DNA from: CAZHTS01 sp964535315
GTDB taxonomy: Bacteria > Chloroflexota > Anaerolineae > Anaerolineales > Anaerolineaceae
Length of the DNA stretch: 56,239 bases
Direction of reading: 5' to 3'
Assembly: GCA_964535315.1 (NCBI GenBank)
Contig: CAZHTS010000027.1
Coordinates: 1-56,239, forward strand
The stretch's first letter is position 1; each line of letters opens with the position of its first letter. The notes under the pieces are model-generated. The model searched no databases. It was not told the origin of the DNA and worked only from the letters and a program-made list of their open reading frames with translations. The position numbers and the translations under genes were made by a program. Positions 11,799 through 19,776 of the stretch are shown here, piece after piece.

Positions 11799-11888
11799 CT
11801 AACGACAAACAGGCACACTCCGAGACACAACACCGCCTTCAGCGGCGGCATAAGCGCTATCGCAAATGACAAACATCTTCTCGCTCAT
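11799..11888 (-). CDS. 29-aa ORF, candidate leader peptide
   Basis: This ORF has AAAGGAG 9 nt before ATG and reads MSEKMFVICDSAYAAAEGG followed by VVSRSVPVCR. A moderate promoter (TTGCTT, 17 nt, TAAACT) sits upstream, and its stop lies 21 nt before the first of two hairpins that separate it from the resolvase-like/GNAT operon. I do not recognise a family. It may be a regulatory leader peptide or a small secreted or modified peptide with two cysteines. It is too short for composition to prove coding. Confidence 0.45.
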   Translation of the reverse strand: MSEKMFVICDSAYAAAEGGVVSRSVPVCR

Positions 11889-11928
11889 GTCAGAGTGCTC
11901 CTTTCGTTAGAATTATATTAACAGACAT

Positions 11929-11957
11929 AGTTTAGCACATCCCAACCAGAAAAGCAA
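11929..11957 (-). promoter_or_regulatory. Promoter upstream of the 29-aa ORF
   Basis: On the minus strand this reads TTGCTT, 17 nt, TAAACT, with the -35 at 11952-11957 and the -10 at 11929-11934; transcription would start near 11922. A second TATAAT at 11912-11917 lacks a good -35. The element lies just beyond the stop of the membrane protein gene at 11962, so the leader and its operon form a separate unit. Confidence 0.5.
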
Positions 11958-11961
11958 TGGT

Positions 11962-12825
11962 TTAAAGTTCATTCGTGTGCGGAAAACGCTCCGCCCCTGT
12001 CCTGAACAGCACCTGGGTGCTCGCCAGCACCGCCGCCCCAATCACCAGGCTGCGCGGCGCCACATCCAGCCAGTCGTTGAGCAGCACCACTGCCAGCACC
12101 GCGGCAAACAACAGCACAAAACGCAGCCGCGGCGCCTGGCCATCATCAAACAACTGGGGCATCAACAACCCCACCCACCGCCGGTTACGCGGCAAGATCA
12201 ACGATGAAACGATCAGGAAAAAACGCACCGAGAACAGACCGTGCAGCAGCAAGAAGATAAAAACCGAACCAAACATTGCCGCCTCAGGAATTGAAAGCCC
12301 ACGAGCGCTGAAATACGTTGCCGTGCCGTTTTCAAAACTCAAGATGATCAACGCCAACAGATACCAGAAATAGATAAACGCTTTGAGCAGCGCAGGCGGC
12401 GGTGTGGAACGCGCAAACAAATACACCACCACCAGCAGCGAAGGCGCCAGCACAGCCGCCGCCAGCCACCAATTCTGCTCGCCAATCCCCATCATCACCA
12501 ACGTCAGCGTCACCAGGATCGAGGCTTCGTTCACCCGCGGCAGCAGATTGTTGCCCACCACCCCAGAAAGCAACACAAACAGTCCCACCACCACAAAGAC
12601 ACTCCCCACCCAGCTATTGCTCATCGACGTATCCGTCTCGCCAACGCCCAACACCTCGAACAACGCAATCAACAACGCCGCCAGCACCGCCAGCGGGCCC
12701 AACAGCCAGCGGCTGGGCGAAAAGCGCCGCTGCTGCGCCGTCATCGCCGGGTGGGCCCCATCCCACAACCAGATCACCTCGGCGCACATCCCCAGGCAAA
12801 AGGCCACAAAAGCCGAAAGCGTCAT
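11962..12825 (-). CDS. Multi-pass membrane protein of unknown function
   Basis: This 287-aa protein is strongly hydrophobic with about eight predicted membrane spans, for instance around residues 1-20, 42-62, 72-90, 98-135, 150-165, 185-215 and 230-270. I recognise no family motif. Its ATG overlaps the stop of the preceding gene as ATGA, so the two are co-translated. Loops are short and lack catalytic-looking clusters, consistent with a structural or transport role, but nothing in the sequence decides this. Confidence 0.7.
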   Translation of the reverse strand: MTLSAFVAFCLGMCAEVIWLWDGAHPAMTAQQRRFSPSRWLLGPLAVLAALLIALFEVLGVGETDTSMSNSWVGSVFVVVGLFVLLSGVVGNNLLPRVNEASILVTLTLVMMGIGEQNWWLAAAVLAPSLLVVVYLFARSTPPPALLKAFIYFWYLLALIILSFENGTATYFSARGLSIPEAAMFGSVFIFLLLHGLFSVRFFLIVSSLILPRNRRWVGLLMPQLFDDGQAPRLRFVLLFAAVLAVVLLNDWLDVAPRSLVIGAAVLASTQVLFRTGAERFPHTNEL

Positions 12826-13361
12826 GGCTGTCCACCCTTCTTGAACTTTTCAGAAAATGGATCCACATAAGCGATATACAACGCCTCAGGGTGCACAATA
12901 ATCAACACCCAGCAAACCAGCAAAACCCAGAGCACGTCGCGGGCGTAGCCCCAATAAAAACGCACGTCATCCAGCCGTCCATCCAGGATTAATTCCGAAG
13001 CATAGCTCTCCGGCAGATAGCGGATGCGAATTTCCGCACCGTACGCCAGTTGCTGTTGCAGCGCTTCAGGATAATAGGCCGGCTCGATAAAACCACTGCG
13101 CTCCTGCCCCTGTTCATCTTGAAACACGGCGTACCAACCCAGGGTTTCCGAGGGCTCACGCCCCTCGATCACCGCCGCCGCCGGCAAGCTGCGCTGCTCG
13201 AACGCCCGCACCATACGGTAGTGCCCGCCCACTCGCTCGATCAGCACAATCACCGCCACCACAAACAACAGGATCACCATCGGCGAAATGACCAATAGAA
13301 GCCCGTCCACCAGCCACCACAACGTTTTCAATATCGAGTTTGCTTTCTCTCGCACGGTCAT
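12822..13361 (-). CDS. Membrane protein with DUF3592-like layout
   Basis: This is a 179-aa protein starting at ATG 13361 (a TTG six codons earlier is possible). One membrane span lies near residues 20-44 and a second near 143-163, enclosing a soluble beta-rich segment. The layout of a YAVFQDEQGQERSGF strand pair and an EIRIRYLPESY segment before the second span resembles DUF3592 proteins, whose function is unknown. It is the first gene of a two-gene operon with the multi-pass protein downstream. rsmG is divergent. Confidence 0.65.
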   Translation of the reverse strand: MTVREKANSILKTLWWLVDGLLLVISPMVILLFVVAVIVLIERVGGHYRMVRAFEQRSLPAAAVIEGREPSETLGWYAVFQDEQGQERSGFIEPAYYPEALQQQLAYGAEIRIRYLPESYASELILDGRLDDVRFYWGYARDVLWVLLVCWVLIIVHPEALYIAYVDPFSEKFKKGGQP

Positions 13362-13437
13362 GCGTCCATTGTATATCAAATCCCCCCGGGCACAGAACCA
13401 AAGTCGTGTATCGTTTCACACCCGGCGCAAAAACGAT

Positions 13438-13443
13438 TATAAT
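13438..13443 (+). promoter_or_regulatory. -10 element of rsmG, implying a leaderless transcript
   Basis: A perfect TATAAT ends 6 nt before the rsmG ATG at 13450, so a transcript starting the usual 7 nt downstream would begin at the A of the start codon. A partial -35 (TTTCAC at 13414-13419) stands 18 nt upstream. No ribosome binding site is present between the -10 and ATG. Confidence 0.55.
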
Positions 13444-13449
13444 TTTCTC

Positions 13450-14163
13450 ATGGAAGCGCTGCTACAACAAACCCAAAATATCATCGGTCTGCGTCTTACC
13501 GCCCGTCAAATCGAGATGTTTAAGCGCTACGAGCAAGAATTGCTCGAATGGAACCAGCGCTTCAACCTGACCGCCATCCGCGACGTGGAAGGCATCCGCA
13601 CCAAACACTTCCTCGACTCGTTGAGCTGCCTGCTGGCGATGCGCGAACCCGTGCCCAACCGCCTGATCGATATCGGTACCGGCGCCGGTTTCCCCGGTTT
13701 GCCGCTCAAGATCATCCTGCCCAACATGCACCTGACCCTGGTTGAATCGGTCGGCAAAAAGGCCGACTTTTGCCGGCACGTGGCCAACGTCCTCGGTCTG
13801 CAAAAGGTTGAAGTCATCCAGGCCCGCGCCGAAGACCTGGGCCAGACCGCCGCCCACCGCGAGCAGTACGATTGGGCGGTCGCCCGCGCCGTGGCTGCCC
13901 TGCCCGTGCTGGTAGAATACCTGCTGCCGCTGGCGCGCATCGGCGGCTGCGCCCTGGCGCAAAAAGGTGAGAGCGGTCCGGCCGAAGCGCACGCCGCCGA
14001 ACACGCCACCCACCTCCTGGGCGGTCACCTGCGCCAGATCAAACCCGTCATCCTGCCCGGTGTGGTCGAAGAACGTTACCTCATCCTCATCGACAAGACC
14101 GCCGCCACCCCGCCGCAATACCCGCGCCGGGTCGGCGTGCCCTCCAAGAACCCCCTCCAATAA
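13450..14163 (+). CDS. rsmG: 16S rRNA (guanine-527-N7)-methyltransferase RsmG
   Basis: This 237-aa enzyme is typical RsmG (GidB) length. It uses S-adenosylmethionine to methylate N7 of G527 in 16S rRNA; loss gives low-level streptomycin resistance in other bacteria. The family signature is complete: WNQRFNLTAIRD near residue 33, HFLDSLSCL near 53, the SAM-binding loop LIDIGTGAGFPGLPLKI near 74-90, and a later ARAVAALPVLVEYLLPL block. It starts at ATG 13450 directly below a TATAAT, which suggests a leaderless mRNA. A GNAT gene follows 5 nt after its stop. Confidence 0.95.
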   Translation: MEALLQQTQNIIGLRLTARQIEMFKRYEQELLEWNQRFNLTAIRDVEGIRTKHFLDSLSCLLAMREPVPNRLIDIGTGAGFPGLPLKIILPNMHLTLVESVGKKADFCRHVANVLGLQKVEVIQARAEDLGQTAAHREQYDWAVARAVAALPVLVEYLLPLARIGGCALAQKGESGPAEAHAAEHATHLLGGHLRQIKPVILPGVVEERYLILIDKTAATPPQYPRRVGVPSKNPLQ

Positions 14164-14168
14164 ACTCC

Positions 14169-14627
14169 ATGCCCAACCCCGCTCCGCTCACCCTTCGCCC
14201 CTTTACCCCCGGCGATCAGGCCGCCTGCAAGGCGCTCGTCCTGGTCGGCCTGCAAGAACACTGGGGCACGCTCGACCCCAGCCTCAACCCCGATCTCAAC
14301 GACATTGCCGCCAGCTTTGCCGGCGGCCTGTTCCTCACCGCCTGGCTCGGCGACCGCCTGGTCGGCACCGGCGGCTACCTGCCCACCGGCGCCGATACCA
14401 TCCAGATATCCCGTATGTCGGTCGACCGCAGCCTGCGCCGCCAGGGCATCGGCCGGCAAATCCTCGCCGGCCTGCTCCAGCATGCCCGCTCCGCCGGCTA
14501 CCGCCGCGCCATCCTCGAAACCACCGCCACCTGGCAGGAGGTTATCGCCTTCTACCAGCGCAACGGTTTCACCATCACCCACTACCAGGACGGCGACGTC
14601 TACTTCACGCGCCCCACCCTGGAATAA
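14169..14627 (+). CDS. GNAT-family N-acetyltransferase
   Basis: This 152-aa GNAT domain protein has the acetyl-CoA binding loop RRQGIGRQILAGLL (RxxGxG) near residue 92, preceded by the beta4 strand ISRMSVDRSLR and followed by FYQRNGFTITH, the usual last helix-strand. It begins 5 nt after the rsmG stop with no ribosome binding site of its own, so it probably depends on reinitiation after rsmG. The substrate is unknown. It ends 9 nt from the convergent ZIP transporter gene with no visible terminator. Confidence 0.85.
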   Translation: MPNPAPLTLRPFTPGDQAACKALVLVGLQEHWGTLDPSLNPDLNDIAASFAGGLFLTAWLGDRLVGTGGYLPTGADTIQISRMSVDRSLRRQGIGRQILAGLLQHARSAGYRRAILETTATWQEVIAFYQRNGFTITHYQDGDVYFTRPTLE

Positions 14628-14636
14628 AGAGCGGCT

Positions 14637-15452
14637 TCACCCCAGGGCCACATCCAGCAGCATCATCACCGCAAAGCCCAGCATCGAGCCGATCGTCGCC
14701 ACGTGCGTGTTTTTCTCCAGTTGGGCTTCCGGGATCAACTCCTCGACCACCACATAAATCATCGCCCCGGCAGCAAAGGCCAGCGCATAGGGCAGAATCG
14801 GGCGGATATAAATCACCGCCGCCGCCCCTAACAGACCGGCCACCGGCTCCACCAGCCCGGAGAGTTGCCCATACCAGAAGCTCTTAAACCGCCCCCAGCC
14901 CTCGCGGCGCAGCGGGATCGAAACCGCCGCCCCTTCCGGAAAGTTTTGCAGCCCGATACCCAACGCCAGCGCCACCGCCCCGGCCAGCGATGCCGAAGGC
15001 AGCCCGGCGCTCAACGCCCCAAACGCCACCCCCACCGCCAGCCCTTCGGGGATATTGTGCAGCGTGATCGCCAGCACCAGCAGTACGCTGCGCTGCCAGC
15101 CGGTCTTGATTCCCTCCGCCTCCTCCATCGGGAACCCCAGGTGCAGATGCGGCAGGATATGATCCACGCCCCACAAGAAACCGCCGCCCAGCAAGAAGCC
15201 CACCACCGCCGGCACCCAGGCCGGCAGGGCCTGGCCCTCGGCCATCTCGATTGCCGGCGCCAGCAGCGACCAGAAACTGGCGGCGATCATCACCCCGGCG
15301 GCAAACCCCAGCATGCCATCCAGCACCTTGCGATTGATGCTCTTAAAGACAAATACGGTCGCAGCCCCCAGAGCGGTCACGAACCAGGTAAACCCCGTGC
15401 CCATCAACGCCTGCCAGACCGGATTGATACTCTGAAACCATTCGATGTTCAT
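14637..15452 (-). CDS. ZIP-family divalent metal transporter
   Basis: This 271-aa inner-membrane protein has about eight spans. I start it at ATG 15452 (MNIEWFQSINP) behind GAGG. The ZIP metal-site helices are clear: LHNIPEGLAVGVAFG in TM4 and GIGLQNFPEGAAVSIPL in TM5, each with the H/Q-N-x-P-E-G motif. The HILPHLHLGF stretch before TM4 is a His-rich metal-binding loop. The closest pattern is the ZIP11/ZupT-like group, which imports zinc and sometimes iron or manganese. A 77-nt leader with a hairpin precedes it. Confidence 0.92.
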   Translation of the reverse strand: MNIEWFQSINPVWQALMGTGFTWFVTALGAATVFVFKSINRKVLDGMLGFAAGVMIAASFWSLLAPAIEMAEGQALPAWVPAVVGFLLGGGFLWGVDHILPHLHLGFPMEEAEGIKTGWQRSVLLVLAITLHNIPEGLAVGVAFGALSAGLPSASLAGAVALALGIGLQNFPEGAAVSIPLRREGWGRFKSFWYGQLSGLVEPVAGLLGAAAVIYIRPILPYALAFAAGAMIYVVVEELIPEAQLEKNTHVATIGSMLGFAVMMLLDVALG

Positions 15453-15485
15453 TGCAAAATCCTCAACGTCAGAAATCTTGTCGGG

Positions 15486-15513
15486 GCGCCGGCCATAAAA
15501 CTTCTGCCGGCGC
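15486..15513 (-). promoter_or_regulatory. Hairpin in the leader of the ZIP transporter
   Basis: A perfect 8-bp stem, GCGCCGGC with GCCGGCGC and a 12-nt loop, lies in the 77-nt leader between the predicted start (about 15529) and the ZIP ATG. There is no T-run, so it is not a terminator. It ends about 33 nt before the start codon. I do not recognise it as a known metal riboswitch. Confidence 0.4.
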
Positions 15514-15535
15514 AAATCTCCCAACTGTCATCGCA

Positions 15536-15564
15536 ATTATAATAAATCTGCCGCTGCACTGCAA
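15536..15564 (-). promoter_or_regulatory. Promoter of the ZIP transporter
   Basis: On the minus strand this reads TTGCAG, 17 nt, TATAAT, with the -35 at 15559-15564 and the -10 at 15536-15541. I found no clear Zur or Fur box around it. Confidence 0.65.
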
Positions 15565-15631
15565 ATGCCCACGCCATCATAACCGCTCGATCAACGACTA
15601 TACGCAGGACACTGCACCCCTTCAATCCATT

Positions 15632-15676
15632 AAACCTGTTCAGCCCGTACATGCGCCCGGGCTGAACAGGTTTTTT
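15632..15676. terminator. Strong hairpin between the ZIP gene and the end of the ilv-leu operon
   Basis: A 16-bp perfect stem, AAACCTGTTCAGCCCG with CGGGCTGAACAGGTTT and a 10-nt loop, follows the last gene of the long minus-strand operon. The plus-strand reading ends in six T, a proper intrinsic terminator; the minus reading has only TTTAAT after the stem. It probably ends transcription of the ilv-leu operon and also blocks opposing transcription. Confidence 0.75.
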
Positions 15677-15699
15677 ATCATACAGATAGAATTTCTACA

Positions 15700-16167
15700 C
15701 TACGCCAGTGGTTTGACGTATTTCACCACCTCTTCGGCGTACCCCAGACTCTCATAAAATGCCCGCGCCCGCTCGTTGGCGGCAAACACGTACAACGCCA
15801 GCAGCGCATGCCCACACTCCCGGCTCCACGCCTCGGCCGCCGCCATCAACGCCTTGCCGGCCCCGCGCCCCTGACCGGCCGCCGCCACCGCCACATCCGA
15901 GATGTAACCGTAGGGCCGCCCGTTGAAATAATCTTCCTGCGTCTGGAGATGGATGAAACCCAACGCCGCCCCTTGCTCGTCCTCAGCAATCAAGAAAATC
16001 TCTCCATCGCCAGCCTGTTCCAGCGCCTTCCGCAGCGCCGCTTCATTGGCGGCGTCGATCTCAGCCGCCGTGCGCCACGCCGGCGGGCCAAACTCGCTGA
16101 AACGCGGCGTCAGGCTGAGGATAAAGGCATGGTCGCCGCTGTGCGCCGGGCGAATATGGACCGTCAT
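15700..16167 (-). CDS. GNAT-family N-acetyltransferase at the end of the ilv-leu operon
   Basis: I start this 155-aa protein at ATG 16167 because GGAGG stands 5 nt upstream; longer starts run back into ilvE. GNAT elements are visible: GYISDVAVAAAGQGRGAGKAL contains the acetyl-CoA loop QGRGAG, followed by LALYVFAANERARAFYESLGY. It begins 10 nt after the ilvE stop and ends before a strong hairpin, so it appears to be the last cistron of the branched-chain amino-acid operon. A link to that pathway is possible but unproven. Confidence 0.87.
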   Translation of the reverse strand: MTVHIRPAHSGDHAFILSLTPRFSEFGPPAWRTAAEIDAANEAALRKALEQAGDGEIFLIAEDEQGAALGFIHLQTQEDYFNGRPYGYISDVAVAAAGQGRGAGKALMAAAEAWSRECGHALLALYVFAANERARAFYESLGYAEEVVKYVKPLA

Positions 16168-16177
16168 CGTCGCCTCC

Positions 16178-17098
16178 TCATCCCACGTACGCCAGCCACC
16201 CGGCCGAGCGGGCATGCTCGCCATGAATGGCGGCATGATAGGTCGTCTGCAGGGCGCGCGTCACCGGGCCCATCTTACCCGCCCCGATCACACGCTGATC
16301 GATTTCGCGCAGCGCCACCACCTCCGCCGCCGAACCACACACAAACACTTCGTCGGCAATATACAACTGGTCGCGCGAAATGGGCTGCTCCACCATGCTG
16401 TAACCCAGGTCGGCGGCAATCGTCAGCAACGTGTCGCGAGTGATACCCTCCAACACCGAAGCCAGCGGCGGGGTGAAGATCTTGCCGCCGCGCACCACAA
16501 AAATATTCTCTCCGGTGCATTCAGCCACGTACCCCTGCGGATCGAGCATGATGGCCTCGTCGAACCCCAGACGCACCGACTCGGTCTTGGCCATCAGCGA
16601 GTTGGCATAGTTGCCCGAAATCTTGGCTTTGGTCATCATCACGTTCGGATGATGGCGGGTAAACGAGGCAATATTGGCGCGAATACCGTCTTCCATCGCT
16701 TCCTTGCCCAGGTAATTCTTCCACTCCCAGGCCGCCACACCCAGCGCCGGCTTACCGCCATCGACGTTCAGATTCCACCCACCGTCAACCATATACAACA
16801 GCGGGCGGATGTAACACTCTTCAAAACCGTTGGCCCGCACCGTATCCTTGAAAGCCGTCACCAACTCATCCACCGACCACGGCAAGGAGCGGAAGCCCAT
16901 CACTCGCGCCGAATCCAGCAAACGCCCGGCGTGTTCCGGAGCGCGGAAGATAGCCGGCCCCTTTCCGGTGGCGTAACAGCGAATGCCCTCGAACACCGCC
17001 GCCCCGTAATGCAAGGCCGGCGTCAAAAAGTGCAGCGTGGCCTTCTCGTACGGCGTCAATTCACCGTTCATCCAGATAAACTTCGATTCCATTCCCAT
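16178..17098 (-). CDS. ilvE: Branched-chain amino acid aminotransferase
   Basis: This 306-aa PLP enzyme (fold type IV) makes the last step of Leu, Ile and Val synthesis, transferring the amino group from glutamate to the 2-keto acids. The family hallmarks are present: WMNGELTPYEKATLHFLTPALHYG at the start, FEGIRCY, and the PLP lysine in MTKAKISGNYANS near residue 155, then EAIMLDPQGYVAECTGENIF. Of three close starts (GTG 17107, ATG 17098, ATG 17092) I chose 17098 by distance from GGGAG. It follows leuB by 27 nt in the operon. Confidence 0.95.
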   Translation of the reverse strand: MGMESKFIWMNGELTPYEKATLHFLTPALHYGAAVFEGIRCYATGKGPAIFRAPEHAGRLLDSARVMGFRSLPWSVDELVTAFKDTVRANGFEECYIRPLLYMVDGGWNLNVDGGKPALGVAAWEWKNYLGKEAMEDGIRANIASFTRHHPNVMMTKAKISGNYANSLMAKTESVRLGFDEAIMLDPQGYVAECTGENIFVVRGGKIFTPPLASVLEGITRDTLLTIAADLGYSMVEQPISRDQLYIADEVFVCGSAAEVVALREIDQRVIGAGKMGPVTRALQTTYHAAIHGEHARSAGWLAYVG

Positions 17099-17125
17099 AA
17101 CAACCACACTCCCAATAAAGATAGA

Positions 17126-18190
17126 TTATGCCTGTAAAGCCCGGATCAAATAATCCGTAACCTGGGTCGTCGACAACGAACCGCCCAGATCCACCGACAT
17201 TTGCCCGGCATCCACCGCCTGCGAAACGGCCGCCTCGACCGCCGCCGCTTCCTGGGCCAGGCCAAACGAATGACGCAGCATCATCGCCGCGCTCAACACC
17301 GTACCAAACGGGTTGGCGATCCCTTTGCCGGCAATATCCGGCGCCGAGCCGTGGATGGGCTCGTATAAACCCGGCCCCCCCGCCCCCAACGACGCCGAAG
17401 GCAGCATGCCCATCGAGCCGACCAGCACCGCCGCCTCATCCGTCAAGATGTCGCCGAACATATTCTCGGTGACCAGCACATCAAAACTGGCCGGCGCCGC
17501 CACCAGGCGCATTGCCGCCGTATCCACCAGCATATGCTCCAGCGTCACGTCCGGGTATTTTTGCCCTATTCGGGTAGCAATTTGCCGCCACAGACGCGAC
17601 GACTCAAGCACATTGGCCTTATCCACCGAAGTCACCTTGCCGCGCCGGCCGTGCGCCAGTTGAAAGGCCATCTCGACAATCCGCTCGATCTCATAATCCT
17701 CGTATACCAGGGTATCCACGGCGCGCGTGTGCCCGTCGTGCTGCTCGCGGCCTTTAGGCTGGCCAAAATACAACCCACCGGTCAGCTCACGCACCACCAA
17801 CACGTCCACGCCGGCCAGCTTCTCGGGGCGCAGCGGCGAAGCCGCCACCAGCGCCGGGTGCGCCTTCACCGGGCGCAGATTGGCAAATACGCCCAGCGCT
17901 TTGCGCAGCGCCAGCAGACCCTGCTCGGGGCGCACCTTTGCGTTCGGGTCGTCCCATTTAGGCCCTCCCACCGCGCCCAGCAGCACGGCGTCGGCCTGCT
18001 GACAGGCCGCCAGCGTCTCCTCACTCAGGGCCACACCATAACGATCAATCGACGCCCCGCCGATTGCATATTCGCTGAACGCGAAGGAATGCCCGAAGCG
18101 CTGCGCCACCACTTCCAATACCTGCACGGCGGCCTGCACAACCTCCGGCCCAATCCCGTCGCCGGGCGTCAGTACAATGTTTGCTTTCAT
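17126..18190 (-). CDS. leuB: 3-isopropylmalate dehydrogenase
   Basis: This 354-aa enzyme oxidatively decarboxylates 3-isopropylmalate to 2-ketoisocaproate with NAD, and probably 3-methylmalate in the citramalate route. I start at ATG 18190 (MKANIVLTPGDGIGPEV), which overlaps the cimA stop as ATGA. Family motifs include LLGAVGGPKWDD, VRELTGGLYFGQPKG, DKANVLESSRLWR and GGPGLYEPIHGSAPDIAGKG. Length is standard. Confidence 0.97.
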   Translation of the reverse strand: MKANIVLTPGDGIGPEVVQAAVQVLEVVAQRFGHSFAFSEYAIGGASIDRYGVALSEETLAACQQADAVLLGAVGGPKWDDPNAKVRPEQGLLALRKALGVFANLRPVKAHPALVAASPLRPEKLAGVDVLVVRELTGGLYFGQPKGREQHDGHTRAVDTLVYEDYEIERIVEMAFQLAHGRRGKVTSVDKANVLESSRLWRQIATRIGQKYPDVTLEHMLVDTAAMRLVAAPASFDVLVTENMFGDILTDEAAVLVGSMGMLPSASLGAGGPGLYEPIHGSAPDIAGKGIANPFGTVLSAAMMLRHSFGLAQEAAAVEAAVSQAVDAGQMSVDLGGSLSTTQVTDYLIRALQA

Positions 18191-19776
18191 GCCTGTTTCT
18201 CCAATGAAACCTTCTCCATATTTGCTCCGGCGAGCATCAAACCATACTCCACCGCATCCGCCAATGCACGCCACGAAGCCTCGATGATATTGGCGCTGGC
18301 GCCCACCGTGCTCCAGATATGTGTGCCGTTGCGTGTCTCGATCAACACCCGCGTGGTGGCCTCCGTACCGTTGGCCCCATCCAGAATACGCACCTTGTAG
18401 TCCGCCAGATGGAAACGCTCAATCTCGGGGTAGTGTCCCACCAACGCCTTGCGCAAGGCCACATCCAGGGCGTTAACCGGCCCGTTGCCCTCTGCCGCAG
18501 TGTGCAACACCGCGCCCTGTACCCGAATTTTGACCGTCGCCTCGGCAAAAATGCCGCGCCCCTGGCGATGTTCGACCGCCACGCTGAAATCGATCAGGTC
18601 AAACGGCGGCGCATAGTCGGGCTGCTGGCGCCTGAGCATCAACAACACCGAAGCCTCAGCCGCCTCAAACGAGAAGCCCTTTGCCTCGAGCGCCTTGAGT
18701 TCCTGCAACACCTCGCCGGTGTTGACCTGCCCATTCAGGCTCAACCCGTACTCCTCCGCCTTCGAAACCAGGTTGCCGCGCCCGGAAAGCTCCGAGACGA
18801 CCACGCGCATCTGGTTGCCCACCAGTTCGGGTTCAATGTGCTGATACGAACGCGTCGTGCGGCGCATGGCGGCCACATGGATCCCGCCTTTGTGGGCGAA
18901 AGCCGAACGACCGACATACGGCATGTGTTCGTCCGGCGCCAGGTTGACCACTTCGGCCACGTAGTGCGCCAGTTCAAACAACCCGGCCAGACGCCCCTCC
19001 GGCAAGCAGGCATACCCCATCTTGAGTTGCAAATCGGGGATCAACGAACACAGATTGGCGTTGCCGCAGCGCTCGCCGTAGCCATTGATGGTGCCCTGCA
19101 CCTGTATACACCCGGCGCGCACCGCCGCCGCGGCGTTTGCCACCGCACACTCGCTGTCGTTGTGGGTATGAATGCCCAACGCCTGCGGCACGACCGCCCG
19201 CACGGCGCTCACAATCTCGCCAATCTCCCACGGCAGCGAGCCGCCGTTGGTATCGCACAACACCAGGGTTTCTGCCCCGCCGCGCACCGCCGCCCGCAGC
19301 ACCTCCACAGCATACGCCGCGTCCAGCCGGTAACCGTCAAAGAAATGCTCGGCGTCAAAGATCACCTGGCGTCCCTGAGAGCGCAGGTAAGCCAGGCTTT
19401 CTTCAATGATACGCAGGTTATTATCGAACGTGGTGCGCAGCACCTCGCGGACGTGCAACGGCGAGGTCTTTCCCACCACCGTGCAATATGGCGCGCCCGA
19501 TTCGAGCAGAGCGCGGATATTACCGTCCGTCTCAGGCGCCTTATCCACCGCACAGGTTGCCCCAAAGGCGGCAATGCGGGCCGTCTTCCACGCCCAGTCC
19601 GCCGCCCGCTGAAAAAATTCAGCATCCTTGGGGTTTGAACCCGGCCAGCCGCCCTCGATAAAGGCCACCCCCAACTCATCCAGCCGCACGGCAATATTCA
19701 ATTTATCCTGGCAAGACAGCGAGATATCCGTGCGCTGGCTGCCATCTCGCAGGGTGGTGTCGTAAATCTGGATCAC
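18187..19776 (-). CDS. cimA: Citramalate synthase
   Basis: This 529-aa enzyme condenses pyruvate with acetyl-CoA to (R)-citramalate, the entry to isoleucine that bypasses threonine deaminase. It is told apart from leuA by its own start IYDTTLRDGSQRTDISLS (DGSQ rather than DGEQ), EGGWPGSNPKD, GIHTHNDSECAVANA and the TINGYGERCGNANL block with catalytic-domain metal ligands. A C-terminal LeuA-type regulatory domain follows after about residue 390. The start is GTG 19776, overlapping the leuD stop as GTGA. No ilvA is visible in this operon, so isoleucine carbon probably comes through this enzyme. Confidence 0.93.
   Translation of the reverse strand: MIQIYDTTLRDGSQRTDISLSCQDKLNIAVRLDELGVAFIEGGWPGSNPKDAEFFQRAADWAWKTARIAAFGATCAVDKAPETDGNIRALLESGAPYCTVVGKTSPLHVREVLRTTFDNNLRIIEESLAYLRSQGRQVIFDAEHFFDGYRLDAAYAVEVLRAAVRGGAETLVLCDTNGGSLPWEIGEIVSAVRAVVPQALGIHTHNDSECAVANAAAAVRAGCIQVQGTINGYGERCGNANLCSLIPDLQLKMGYACLPEGRLAGLFELAHYVAEVVNLAPDEHMPYVGRSAFAHKGGIHVAAMRRTTRSYQHIEPELVGNQMRVVVSELSGRGNLVSKAEEYGLSLNGQVNTGEVLQELKALEAKGFSFEAAEASVLLMLRRQQPDYAPPFDLIDFSVAVEHRQGRGIFAEATVKIRVQGAVLHTAAEGNGPVNALDVALRKALVGHYPEIERFHLADYKVRILDGANGTEATTRVLIETRNGTHIWSTVGASANIIEASWRALADAVEYGLMLAGANMEKVSLEKQA

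Noticed and set aside
15486..15513. Metal riboswitch in front of the ZIP transporter
   Set aside because: Only one 8-bp hairpin is present; no conserved motif of the Mn (yybP-ykoY) or other metal riboswitches was recognised.
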